Source: Desmodesmus armatus (lineage: Eukaryota > Chlorophyta > Chlorophyceae > Sphaeropleales > Scenedesmaceae). Taken from it: 64,000 bases of DNA. The stretch spans positions 53,078-117,077 of the forward strand of contig VIIQ02000252.1 of the NCBI GenBank assembly GCA_007449985.2, given 5' to 3'. Position 1 is the first letter of the stretch; each line of letters starts with the position of its first letter. Of the stretch, positions 47,366 through 60,200 are shown in pieces. The notes under the pieces were generated by a model, which worked only from the letters and a program-made list of their open reading frames with translations, was not told the origin of the DNA and ran no database searches. The translations under genes and the position numbers were made by a program.

Positions 47366-50300
47366 CCCACAAACAGCCTCTCCAGCTGCTGGAATGCAAC
47401 AAGGCAGCAGTAACCCGCCAGCAGCAACAGCCGCAACAGTGTCAGCACAGCAGCAGCTGCCGCAGCAGCCAGCCAAGCCCCCCAAGCAGGACAAACACTC
47501 CCGAAGCTCAACCCCTGCTCCCGCAGCGCCCCTTTCCCCAGCAGCAGCAACAGCAGCCAAAGCCGCCGCCGCAGCAGCAGCAGCACGCAGCAGGGGCTCG
47601 TCAGCAGTACCCCCGTTCTCGCTACGTGCTGCACTAGCGCCCCTCGCCCAGCTGGGCCTGGGTCTGTTGAGTGTCCTGCAAGCCTGGCTGTCTCGCTGGC
47701 TGATGCGTGCTGGGGTGGCTACGGGGGTTCTGCTGCTGGGGCTTCACCTGCTGCTGAACAAGGCGCTGGTGCCGCTGGCAAACAGGGCGCTGCTGCCGGG
47801 GCTGCTGGCGGATGCAAGCAGGCTCAGTATGAGGGAGGTGAGGGGTGGGTTAGACTCGGGGGGGGGGGGGGTCGGGGTGGTGGAGTGAGGAAATGACCAG
47901 GATGTGCTTTGGAGGGGGGGGGGCAGATGTGGTAGGTGTTCAGCCAACTGGCAGCTGGTAGGGGTCAATGTATGCTCAGCATGGGAGGTGAGGCTGCAGG
48001 GCTGGGGGTGACAGGGGGGGGGGTGTCAGGCACATGAAGTGGGTTACAGATTGGCTTAGTGTCCATCAATGCCAGGGGGGGGGGGGGGGGGGGGGGGGGG
48101 GGGAGGGTCAGCATGTATGAGGTGCAGTAAGCGGTCCTTGACGCCCCTCGTGTGACTATCCGTGTGCTGCTGCTGCTGCTGCAGGTGTCTGTTGGTGGTG
48201 TGACCTCTGTGTCGCTGCCTGGCCTGGTTGGTCTGGGACCCTTGGTGACACTGCAGCAGTTGGAGGTGGGACCTGGCCCAGCAGAGAAGAGCTTCCTGCA
48301 GGCAAGTACTGTCCGTTGTCCTGTGCTGTGCTGAGTTACACTCCACATTCTGTGTTACACTGTGCTGTGGATTGAGGCTGGTTCACCTCCACTGACAGTA
48401 GTTGACAGGAGTGTGAAGACAGTCCATCAACACCAAATCCTGCCCTTTGCGCCACTGTGAACGTTTTTGTACCATTGGTGGTGTTCAGGGTCCAGCACAG
48501 ATGGTGCTGGGATAGTTCAAGTTGCATCTCGTGGAATAGTGTGTCTGCATGTGGTGCTTCCTGCAGGCCCCGGAGGTTGTGCTGGAATAATAATAAAAAC
48601 ATTAACTAATACATTTAATCAATTAAAACAAAATTAATAAAAAAATAATTTTGCCTTGACCAGTTATAACTGGTTTTTATTATTGAAAATCAAAACATTT
48701 AGGGTTTAGGGTTCAAAACATTCAGTTAATTAAAACATTGATTAAAGTTTTAATTTTAATCCTCCCTGCAGCCTCAACACCTCACCTTGGCGCCACATCA
48801 CTCGCTCTGCTCACTATTTGCCCTTATCACCCACTCACTTACGCACCCACGCACTCACTCCCTTCATTGCTCTTGCCCCTGCCCCCACAGGTGCCTGAGG
48901 TCACACTGTCGATCCTCCCGGCAGTCTTCATGCACCAGCAGCGCCTAGTGCTGCAAGTAACCGCCCTCAACACTTCTTGCCTCACTCCATCATGCACTCG
49001 TCCCACCCACCGCCCCTGTTGCCTTTTGTGACTGTACCCCCAGGTGCCTGAGGTCACACTGTCCATCCTCCCGGCAGTCTCCATGCACCAGCAGCGCCTA
49101 GTGCTGCAAGTGACGGCCCAGCGTCACAGCAGTGCAGGGTGACAACTTCTCATGGCTGGCCTCCATGCACCTTCCTCCCACCTTACTCATTCTTCCAACC
49201 ACTCACTGACTTACTCCTGCCCCCCACCCCCCCACCACCCCCTCACAGGTGCCTGAGGTCACACTGTCCATCCTCCCAGCAGTCTCCATGCACCAGCAGC
49301 GCCTAGTGCTGCAGCCTCCACATGGCTCCTTCATGCCACTTGACTCACTGTCGCACTTGCTGTTGCCTCTGTCACTCACTCTACCACCCCCCCCCCGCCA
49401 CCCCCACCTCCCTCCACACACACACAGGTCCCCGAGGTCACTCTTTCCATCCTCCCGGCAGTCTCCATGCACCAGCAGCGCCTAGTGCTGCAAGTGACCG
49501 CCCTACGCCCCCAAGTGACAGCAGTGCAGGGTGACAACTTCTCATGGCTGGGCTACCCCGCTGACACGACACCCAGCAGCAGAGACTTCCTACCTGGACT
49601 CACAGCACAACAGCAGAATGAGGATAATGAGGGAGGAGAAAACACAGGAGATCAGGAGGAGGGGGGCCAGACAGAGGGGGAGGCTGGGGTGTCAGCGGAA
49701 GAGGAGGGGGGTGAGGAAGAGGGGGAGGGGAGTGAGGGGTCGGGGGCGACGCTAGGGAGTCAGCGGTCAGCAGCAGCACGGACAAGCAGCAGTACCAGCA
49801 GCAGCAGTACTTCTCTCAGTGGCTGGCGGCAGCAGGTAGGTGTGCCAGTACGGCAGTACCGCCAGGGTATGGCATGTGTGTCATCACATGATTGAATCTG
49901 TGGCAAGCAAAGCAGTCGTGAAGCCGCATGTAATGCACCTGCTTGTGTGTCAGTGCATGTGTGTGGTGGTTGTCCGACTGCTTTAATATAGCCCAGGCTG
50001 CAATTGTTGAAGGCAGCAACAATGCCTGGGAGCCTCTGTACTTGTCGGCACCTGTGGCAAGGGTGTGTGTTAGTGTTGGCAGAGAGCATACATGTGTGGC
50101 CAGCACATATTTGTGCTTAGCATGTATGTGTGTCTAGCATCTATCTCAGCATGCGTGCGGCATGCAGCAAAATTCTCTCAGGTGGACTCCTGTTGTTCAC
50201 TGGTCGACAATGCTTGCCAAAAGCCATATGCTGGTGCTGCTCTGCCCTCTGCAATCTGATGTTTGTCGTCTGTCGCTTTTGATTGGCCCAATGAGCCTTT

Positions 50301-50632
50301 TGTTGGCTTCCCAAACGGGCGATGTTCTGTGTGACATCCAATTACTGATTGCCCTGCAGGCACCTTCTCAGGCTGGCCGCCCTCCCTTTGCAGCCATGTC
50401 AGCACCTGGCAGCAGCGGCAGGGACGACAACGACAACCTGTGGAACTGGTGGCAACGCCAGAAGCAGCCGCAGCAGCAGCCGCAGCAGCCGTCACCACAC
50501 ACCAGCCCCCAGCAGCAGCAGCAGCAGCAGCAGGCAGATGAGGTCCCCACTTCCACTGCTGAGGTATCAGAGGAGGGGGCCACAGCCATGTCTTTTGAGG
50601 CGGCCTCCTCCTCTCAGGATGATGCAGGCACT

Positions 50633-50666
<34 letters not shown>

Positions 50667-50719
50667 TGGCTGAGCGCCTGGCCAGCCATGCGTCAGCCAG
50701 CAGCAGCGGCCGCCTCGGC

Positions 50720-50751
<32 letters not shown>

Positions 50752-50821
50752 CCCCCGCTACATGCTGCGTGGCAGGCAGCAGTCAGCACGGGACAGGCTG
50801 GCAGAACTGCGTTTGCGCCGC

Positions 50822-50859
<38 letters not shown>

Positions 50860-53800
50860 CACTGAGACTGAGAGCAGCTCTGATGGATTGACCAGCGACA
50901 CCAGCAGCAGCAGCGGTGCAGGCACTGCTCATGACGGCGAGATGGCACAGCCTCATGAAACAGCACCAGCAGCAGCAGCAGAAGGGCCTGTGCACTCAAG
51001 CAGTGCTGCTGGCTATGCAGCCACTGCCGCAGCTCGATGGCACCAGCAGCAGCAGCACCAGCAGCAGCAGCAGCACCAGCAGCAGCAGCATGCAGGCAGA
51101 ACCGTCGGGCATGCGTCGAAAAGCAGCAGCGTCTTTCCTGCCGACAGCGATGTCCACCATTTCAGCAGTGAGGCGGCTAGCCAGTGGGAGGGTGACAACA
51201 ACACTGCAGCTGACAAACCCACTGGCACCAGCAGTAGCAGCAGCAGGCCAGCAGCAGCAGCAGCAGCTGCTGCGCCGCGCAGTGATGAGGCTGTGTGGGG
51301 CAGCGCCAGCAGCCACACCAGGGCTGGCAGCGGCAGCAGTGCCGTTTTCACGGACACTGCTGCTAGTGATACTGCTGCTAGTGACACTGCTGCTGGTGAC
51401 ACTGCTGCTGCCACCAGCAGCGATGAGTCGGAAGGCAGCAGTGAAGCAGCATACAGCACTGAGACTGGGGACGCCGGCCTCGCTGCTTCTGCTGGTGTCG
51501 GCACAGTGCATACACCGCAACAGCCGCCGACACTACAGCAGCAGCAGCAGCAGGTTGAGCCGGCTGGTGTGCTTTCCTCAGCGCAAGTCTGGCTTTCTCA
51601 GCGCGTAAAGGCCGCAGGCTCTGCTGTGGCTCGCTCCGTGGGCCGCAGCTTATCCGAGGGGCTGAGGTCCCTGGGGTCCCGGTTGGTACCCGGGTGACCT
51701 TCCCTGCCCCTGCGCTGCATAGGGTGGTGGTGGCCCAGGGGCGGTTGGATGTGCAGATTTGGGGAGAACCCATCATGCGCTGCGTCAGGTGGGTGTCTTG
51801 AGTCTGTGCTTGCTGTTCGATTCTGTTGCGGATGAGTTGACATATGCACCTGCTGCGCAGCAGGGGAAGTGTGAGATGATGATGCAGTGGTGCAGCACAG
51901 CAGGCTGTCAACTTCCCTCTGCTTGACAAGCAATCCACACCTGCGCCTTGCGTGAAAGGTTCAACTAGCAACCAAGCATCGGAATGTTTGGCAGCGCAAC
52001 CAATTGACAGTTTGGTCAGCAGTCCTTGTGCACGGCATCGCTCCAGGGACAGGATCCTACTGGTTCTGTATTGTGTATATGTGCCTTCAATCATGCAACA
52101 GCAAAAATAAAACTGTCACGTTTGAAAAAACTGTCACGTTTGAGCAAAAAAAAACGTTTGAGCAAAAAAAACTGTCACGTTTGCAGGGACGTGGGTGTGT
52201 TGGTGACGCTGGGACCCGACTACAGCTGGCTAGAGGTCCAGGTTGAGGGAGACGCTGAACCCCGACACCCCGCCAGCATAAAATGCACCAGCATAAACCC
52301 CGCCGCCAAGCGCCACCTGCGCCACGTCACACCAGGCAGCACCAGCAGCAGCACACGGCTGCGGCGCTTCGGCTGCGACGTCCTGCCGCAGCCGCCACCG
52401 CAGCAGGTGCTTGCTGCTGCTGCTGCTGGTGGGGAGGGTGTTGAGCTGCAGGTGTTGGAGCTGGAGGGTGCTAGAGCAGGGGGTGGGGTTGTAGCGATCC
52501 AGGCAGCAACTGCTGAGGGGGATCAAGCAAATGAGGAGGGCAGTGCGTCAGCCAACAGTGTGCAGCACCATGCAGGCAGTGATCGCGGCTCCGCGTCCCA
52601 GTCAGCAGTGCAGCAAACCAGGGCAGCAGAAGGTAGTGGGGCGTCGGAATCAGAGGGGCCCTCTGCCCCTCTCCCCTTTGCTGCAGAAGAAGGGCGTGCA
52701 GCCAGCACGGCAGACCCCACCCTGTCTGGCATTCCTGCTGCGGACTCAACCTCGCCCCATTCTCTTGCCTGCAACACCAGCAGTGGTTCCACCACCACCA
52801 GCAGCAGCAGCAGCAGTTGTTTGCCGTTGGAGCCGCTGCAGCTGCTGTCTGGTCAGTTTGGCATGACTCACAGCATCAGCTTCCTGCTGCCTGAGGAGCT
52901 GCAGCAGCAGGGGGTGCAGCATGGTGCTGCTCTGCTGCCACAGAAGGGTGAGTGGGGAAAGGCTGAAGGGGGCACAAGTAGCAGCAGTATCGCAGCTAAG
53001 GGGGATGGGGGGGGGGGACTGGAGGGGCCCCGGCTGCCGAGTGCCAATTCATCCTGGTTGGTCTAAAGGACTGCGCAGTCTGGCATTGAGGGGAGTCTTC
53101 AAAGGGCGAGGGGCTTATGGAATGAGGGTCACAAACAGTACCGGAGCTTCCATGGCATGTCAGGCTGGTGCAAACAAGGGAGGAGATCATGACCGCCATG
53201 CAACACAAGGCTGGGTCTGAGCTTCTAACAAGCGTGTGCTTTGTACTTTCCTGTCGTGCTTGGCTGGTTGCCTGCAGGCGGTGGTCATTTGTCCGTGCGT
53301 GTCTTCCACCGCTGGGCGCGGGACGATGACGAGCGTGACAACTTTCTGCTGTCAGTGTTTGGCCGTGGCTTGGCTGCCCCGCTGATCGAGCGCCTGCTAG
53401 AGTTGCCTTTCGACATACACAGTGGTGTCGTGGATGGTGAACTTCACGTGGCAGCAAACGATGACGCAACGTGGGAGTTCCCCGCGGTCACGGGCAAGCT
53501 GACGTGCAAAGGTGCGTGTTTGCCCTCACGGTATGCACTCATAGGCCCCCTGTCAGGGATGAAACCAGCGCACTTATGACCTGTTCCAATAGTTCCCGCG
53601 GTGCTTCTATTCAGGGTTGCCACGGGATCACAATGTGCCCTGCCTGTTTTACTTGGAGCCACTGGTCAAATGCGCCCCCTCTTTAGCACTGTGTATTGAC
53701 TTGCGCTGTGCTGTTGGCCTCGTGCAGATGTTGACCTTCACTTTTGGGACGCCACTGATGAGCTGCTGGGTTGTCAGATGGACCTGCTGTTTGAGCGGGA

Positions 53801-56800
53801 CAGGGTGTACCTGCACAAGGCACACGGACACTTTGGCGCAGTGCCACTCAGCGTATCAGGTGGGCGGGACACGAGACTTAGGCGAGACACAGATCGTGTG
53901 TAGGTAGCGGGGGGGGGGGGGGGGGGGGGGGGGGAGTACCTGTACAAGGCACACGGACACTTTGGCTCAGTGCCACTCAGCGTATCATGTGGGCTGGATA
54001 AGAGACAGATGCAGGAATGAAGGGTGTGTGTGTGGGGGGGGGTACCTGCATAAGGCACATGGACACATTGGCGCAGTGCCACTCAGCGTATCAGGTATGT
54101 GTATTGAACAGTTGGAAAACACGGCAGGCATGTATGCAGTTCAATATTATACCATAATATGAGTTGTGCAACATGCAACCATGTGTGCGTGTGTGTGGGG
54201 GTCCTCGGCGTGGGGGACAGGGGTCATGGGACAGGGGAGGAACACCTGATCGTGCTTGCATGGTGCTGCAGGTGGTGGTTGTTCTAGTTTCCAACCCAGG
54301 GAAGTTTGCGCTGTTGAAGGTGCAGCACAGGGCCGGCCTGGTTGCACTAGATCATGTTGTGGGAGGCCGATATTACATGCTGTTGCGACGTCTGCTCTGG
54401 CTGCTTACATGGGGCACGTGACCCCTGCCGCTCCCCCCCCCCTGCATTTTCCCCCACACATGTCCAACATGCGCATTCTCACGTCCATATCATTGTCCCC
54501 GCCCCCCCCCCCCCCACACACACACCACTACCCGCTGCAGGTGACATGGACCTCAACCCCCTGGGTGGCCAGTACCGCCTGCAAGCCGCAGTGGGGCCAG
54601 TCGAGGTCAACGCCCTACGCGCAACCCTAGGCGTGCGCCCCATCCCCTTCCCCATTGCTGGAGCCCTGCGGGGCGTGCTGCACCTGACCGGCCCCCTGGA
54701 CAAGCCCATCTTCAGTGGCAGTGTCAGTGCTCTGCGGCCCCCTCCTGCGCTGCTGGTGGGGGTGGAGGACACACCGGCGCTGCAGGCATTGCTGGCTGAC
54801 CCCTCGGCGGTGGTGGCCTATGACAGAGTCCCTGCGAGTGCGGCCAACGGGGTAGGTTTGTGGCACACTGCATTAGGGTCCGGCACGCTTGCTGATTGCC
54901 TCGGTATATCGGCGGTTTCAGTTCTTCAAGCTCTGCTTTTGGTTAGGGCTGCATACACACCATCTTCAGTGGTAGTGCCAGTGCCCTGCGGCCCCCTCCT
55001 GCGCTGTTGGTGGGGGTGGAGGATACACCGGCGCTGCAGGCATTGCTGGCAGACCCCTCGGCGGTGGTGGCCTATGACAGAGTCCCTGCGAGTGCGGCTA
55101 ATGGGGTGGGTATTCTGTGCACTGCATTAGGGGCCGGCACGCTTGCTAGTTGCCTCGGTTTATCTGCGCTTTCAGTTCTTCAAGCTCTGCTTTTGGTTAG
55201 GGCTGCATACACATCATCTTCAGTGGTAGTGCCAGTGCCCTGCGGCCCCCTCCTGCGCTGTTGGTGGGGGTGGAGGATACACCGGCGCTGCAGGCATTGC
55301 TGGCAGACCCCTCGGCGGTGGTGGCTTATGACAGGGTCCCTGCGAGTGCGGGTAATGGGGTAGGTATGCTGTGCACTACATTAGGGGCCGGCACGCTTGC
55401 TAGTTGCCTCAGTTTGTCGGCGCTTTCAGTTCTTCAAGCTCTGCTTTTAGTCAGGGCTGCATACACATCATCTTCAGTGGCAGTGCCAGTGCCATGCGGC
55501 CCCCTCCTGCGCTGTTGGTGGGGGTGGAGGACATACCAGCACTGCAGGCATTGCTGGCAGACCCCTCGGCGGTGGTGGCTTATGACAGAGTCCCTGCGAG
55601 TGCGGCCAATGGGGTGGGTACCACCCAACGGCTGAACTCTGCATGATAATGGTACTACCATTTGGCAAATATCAAGGGCCCCATCTATACCCAACCCTGC
55701 ATTAGGTGCCGGCACAATTGCTAGATGCTTCGGTTTCTCGGCAGTCCCTGTCCGTTCAGCGCTGCTTTTGTCAGGGCTGCACAAACCCTGTGGTGATGGT
55801 GGCCAACGACAGACTCCCTGCAGGGAGCTGTACTGTACTTTACGGAACCGTACTGTAGTGTACTGTACTGTACTGTAGTGTACTGTACTGCACCTCTACT
55901 TCCACTGCACTCTTTACCTGTGTTACCACCCTGCTCCGCCACTCACCTTGCTGCCAGGTGTTCACTCTTGACACCGCTACGGAGATGTTTGTGCTGCACA
56001 GCGGCCAGGCACTGTACTGCACTGTACTGCACCCTTACCTGCACTGCACTCTAACCTGTGTTGCCACCCTGCTCTGTCACACCCTGCTGCCAGGTGTTCA
56101 CCCTCGACACCGCCACCGAGATGTTTGTGCTGCACAGCGGCCAGGCAGTGCCGGCCGGTGGGGGCCTTGTACAGGCCGCAGGGCGCATGTGGGTGGCAGC
56201 AGCGGCAGAAGACGACCCCCGCGCTATTGCGATGGAGGCGGGGGGCAACGGGCTCAACGCGGGGGCGCTAGCAAAGCCCTACATCCTGCCGCCTGAGGTG
56301 TGTGTGGGGCCCTTGGGGCCTTGGCTGTTTGTTTATGGTGGTGATGGTGTGAAAGCGGAGGTTCAAGGGGTATCAGCGTATGTGTTGTGAGTGTGATGAC
56401 AGGCAGATCGCACCTTGGTTGCATCTGCAGATGCCAGCCAGCCAGCCAACTGATCTAGGTATATGAGTGGATGTGGTAGCAGCTGGCTCAACGCGGGGGC
56501 GCTGGCAAAGCCTTACATCCAGCCGCCTGAGGTGCGTGCGAGGCCCTTGGGACCTTCCTTTTTTGGGGGGGGGGGGGGGGGGGGGGCTAAATGGCAGGGG
56601 AGGGAGATGCATGCACGCCCTGTTCTACTAGAACAGTACTAGAGCAGTAATACTGCCACACTATGTTGCTGGGTGTTGCATCCGCTGCTGTACTGATAGC
56701 TGCTGTCAGTCTGTGCCTGCCATTCCCCTGCACTACTCTCCCCCACATCGTTGCACCTGCCTCTTTGCCCCCGCTGCTGCTGCTGCTGCTGCTGCTGCCG

Positions 56801-56931
56801 CTGCTGCTGCTGCTGGCCATGCAGGCTCCTGCAGGGTCCCCTCCCCCTCATGCAGCCAGTACCCTTGCCGGTGCCGGTCCCCTCAACGTGCGCGGCAGCT
56901 TATCAGGCAGCCACCTGTCCCCTCAAACACG

Positions 56932-56975
<44 letters not shown>

Positions 56976-57237
56976 TGCAGGCTCCTGCGGGGTCCCCTCC
57001 CCCTCATGCCGCCAGTATCCTTGCCGGTGCCGGTCCCCTCAACGTGCGCGGCAGCTTATCAGGCAGCCACCTGTCCCCCTCAACACGTGCCGCTGCTGCT
57101 GCTGCTGCTGCTGCTGTTGTGCAGGCTCCTGCGGGGTCCCTCCCCCTCATGCCGCCAGTATCCTTGCCGGTGCCGGTCCCCTCAACGTGCGCGGCAGCTT
57201 ATCAGGCAGCCACCTGTCCCCTCAACACGTGCTGCTG

Positions 57238-57275
<38 letters not shown>

Positions 57276-60200
57276 TGCAGGCTCCTGCAGGGTCCCCACC
57301 CCCTCATGCCGCCAGTATCCTTGCGGGTGCTGGCCCCCTCAACCGTGCCGGGTAGCTTATCAGGAAGCCCCTGTCCCCCTCAACACGGTGTTGACTGGGC
57401 GGCACCCAGCAGTGGGGTCACAGGCAGTGCTCAGTTTAGTACCACTGCACTGTCGGTGGGGTGCAGTGGGGGGTCAGTTCAGCTTGAGGGCGAGTGCGGC
57501 TGTGAGCAACCCAACAATGGAGCAGGCTCGCAACGCAAACACGCAGGGTGTTGGGGGGGTGGGGGGGGGGGGGTTGGGCAATGGGGGGGTTGCTGTAAAA
57601 GGGGGCAGTCACACTTCTCTGTCGGTGAGGGACGGGTGCATCTCTATCGGTTGGGCAGTTGAGCTTGTGGGCCAGCGCGGCTGTGAGCAACCAACCATGG
57701 AGCAGGCTCGCAACGCAAACACAAAGGTGTGTGAGGGTGGGGGTGGGTGGTGGTGGTGGGGGGGGGTTGTTGGGCAATGGGGGTTCGGTGAATGGGGGGG
57801 CAGTTGCGCCGATCTGTCGTTTGGGAGGGGATGCCTTTCTATTGGTTGGTCAGTTCAGCTTGAGGGTGAGTGCGGCTGTGACCAACCCCACCATGGAGCA
57901 GGCTAGGAACGCAAATACGCATGTGTGTGTGGTGGGTAGGGGGGGGGGGCTCTGTCTGTGTTCAGTGGGTTTGTAGGGTGTTGGGGGAAGTAAAAGTTTG
58001 CCATGGTAAGGGAGGGGACGGGAAGAGGGGGGGCGTGACAGGAACAGTGGACAATGTGACGTCACCACATGCATGTGTGGGGTGGTACCCTACGTGAGTG
58101 GTACCCTACGCACCAAAGTAACATATTTGTTCTGCTGCACTTTGTTTTTCTGCCGCATTTCACACTTCTGCCCCCCCCCCCAGGTTGAGGCCACATACTT
58201 TGGCACCCCCCGTGTCGAGGCCTTCCAACATGAGGGCAGCCTCAACGGTGTGGACCTTCTGCCACTCATGCAGACAGTACCCACACACACACCAGCACCA
58301 ACAGCAGCAGCAGCAGCAGCACCAGGTTCGTGGTGCCAGCGGCAGCAGCAGTGGCAGTGGCAGTGGTGGTGTGGGGTTGTTGGTGGCGAGGCCCCCCCTG
58401 CGCTAGTTGATGGCAGCAGGGTGCGCTTGAAGGTGACAGGGGGAATGAGGCTCTCGCGGTGAGGGATGAGTCTGTGGCAGCACGGCGACAAGCGGGGCTG
58501 ACGGGCGATGGAGAGGGCTACCTTTTCACAGGTGGGTGCCTGTTGGGCTGCATTGCTTCAGGGGGGGGGGGGGTGAAGAAAGGGGATTCAAGAGGAGGGT
58601 GGCATGATAGGACCAGCAGGAAGCAGACTGACTGTGCAGGGGTCTGAGACGGGCACAGAAGGGGATGCAAGGAGGGTGGGGGATGAGTCTGGGCGGCAAG
58701 GCGGCAGGCGGGACTGACGGGAGATGGCAAGAGATACTTGTTTACAGGTTGGTGCTGCTTTGGGGGGTGGGGTGGGGAGGGGGGTGGGCGGGGGTGGAGT
58801 CTGGTGGTGGTGGGCGGGGGCGGGGGGGGGGGTGACATAATGGCATGCATTGGTTCAGATTGACAGTGCCGGGGCGTCCCTGAACTTGGCGACACGTGTA
58901 CTGGTGGAAACCACACGTGTAGAGACGTGTACCGTCTCAGACACGGTGGCCCACACGTGTCGTTACCCGGTGCGACAGCACACGTGTACGGCAAACACCG
59001 CCACCGCGAGACGTGTACAAGGCGTGTACGGCACGTGTAGGTGTATACACGTGTCCTAATCGTTTGTGTAGACGCGTCTCTCGCGATACGAGCTCCGCAT
59101 TGCAGTGTACACGGGCGTGGTGGTAGCTAGCTGTTTTAGGCCAAACAGCAACCGGCATGAGCTCCAACACAACAGTAGCTACCTTATGGTATGCCTTGCG
59201 CCCACTTTCAATCGTTTGGAGCACAGCTGGAGGTGGTTAAGCTGTTGCGCGGTTGTTTGAAGGTTCGTTTAGCGAGTTAAGCATACGTGAAGCGTCCATC
59301 AAACGGCTTCCGTAGTAAGCATTTGAGCTATCTGAGTGTTTAAGTCAAGAGAAATGCTTGTACACGCGTGCTGCTCCGCAGGCTAAGCCTGCCTTCATAC
59401 TTCTTCCCTGTCTGACAATATGCACCATATTGCAGGTTGCTATTCAATTCAGTGACTTTGAATTGCTCTTGTGACAGATGCATACCTTGCCTAGCTCATC
59501 CGACAACTAAAGGTCAACAACAGCTGAACAGCAGCAGCAAGGGGAAAGGGGCGCCAATCTGAGTCAGATGCTGGATTCTGCCAGTCTGTGCAGAAGATCA
59601 TCGCTGCCTAGAAGCTTGGTATCCCACCTCGAATGGACAAGTGCTCATCAGTGTCCAACAAGGAGTATACACGCAACAGCACAACAGCATGACAGCACTA
59701 CTCCCATGCCTGCCCCACTTGCTTGTATTGTTACACTCCTGTGTGCTCCCATCCGCACTGCTTTATCGCTTGACCGGCTAGGGCAACAACTGTGCTGCAG
59801 GCATGACTGACCCAGCAACAGCAAGCAGCACAGCTGACCGTACGCTATACAGCTGTGTACAACCAGGCTTAGCTTCCGCGGCCCTGTGATGAACAGCAGA
59901 TGTAAAGCCGGTAGCAGGGCGTAGTTGATTGCTGTAAACGAATCATACACGGTTTCTGTGACTAAGAGACCACGCTCAGGGCTGTACACGGCATAACACG
60001 CTTGCTACACGTTCCTTACACGAACAAAAGCCAGCGAAGCTCACACGTTCTTATAGAGCCTTCTACACGTGTACCTCGCAATGCCGTTTACACGCTCTGG
60101 AGACGTGTGCCACCGACACGGTCGCTACACGTGTCGCCCGTTGTAACTACACGATCACGGTGGGCCGTGTCTGAGACCGTGTAAACACGGTTGTCAGGAA

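Noticed and set aside
50360..51681. Long alternative frames over CAG-rich DNA (polyA, polyC, polyL readings)
   Set aside because: Triplet repeats leave all frames open. Only the frame in phase with neighbouring exons was kept.
54708..55616. CRISPR-like regularly spaced repeats
   Set aside because: The units are 254 bp, contain coding exon sequence and a splice donor, and lie in a nuclear gene; they are tandem exon-edge duplications.
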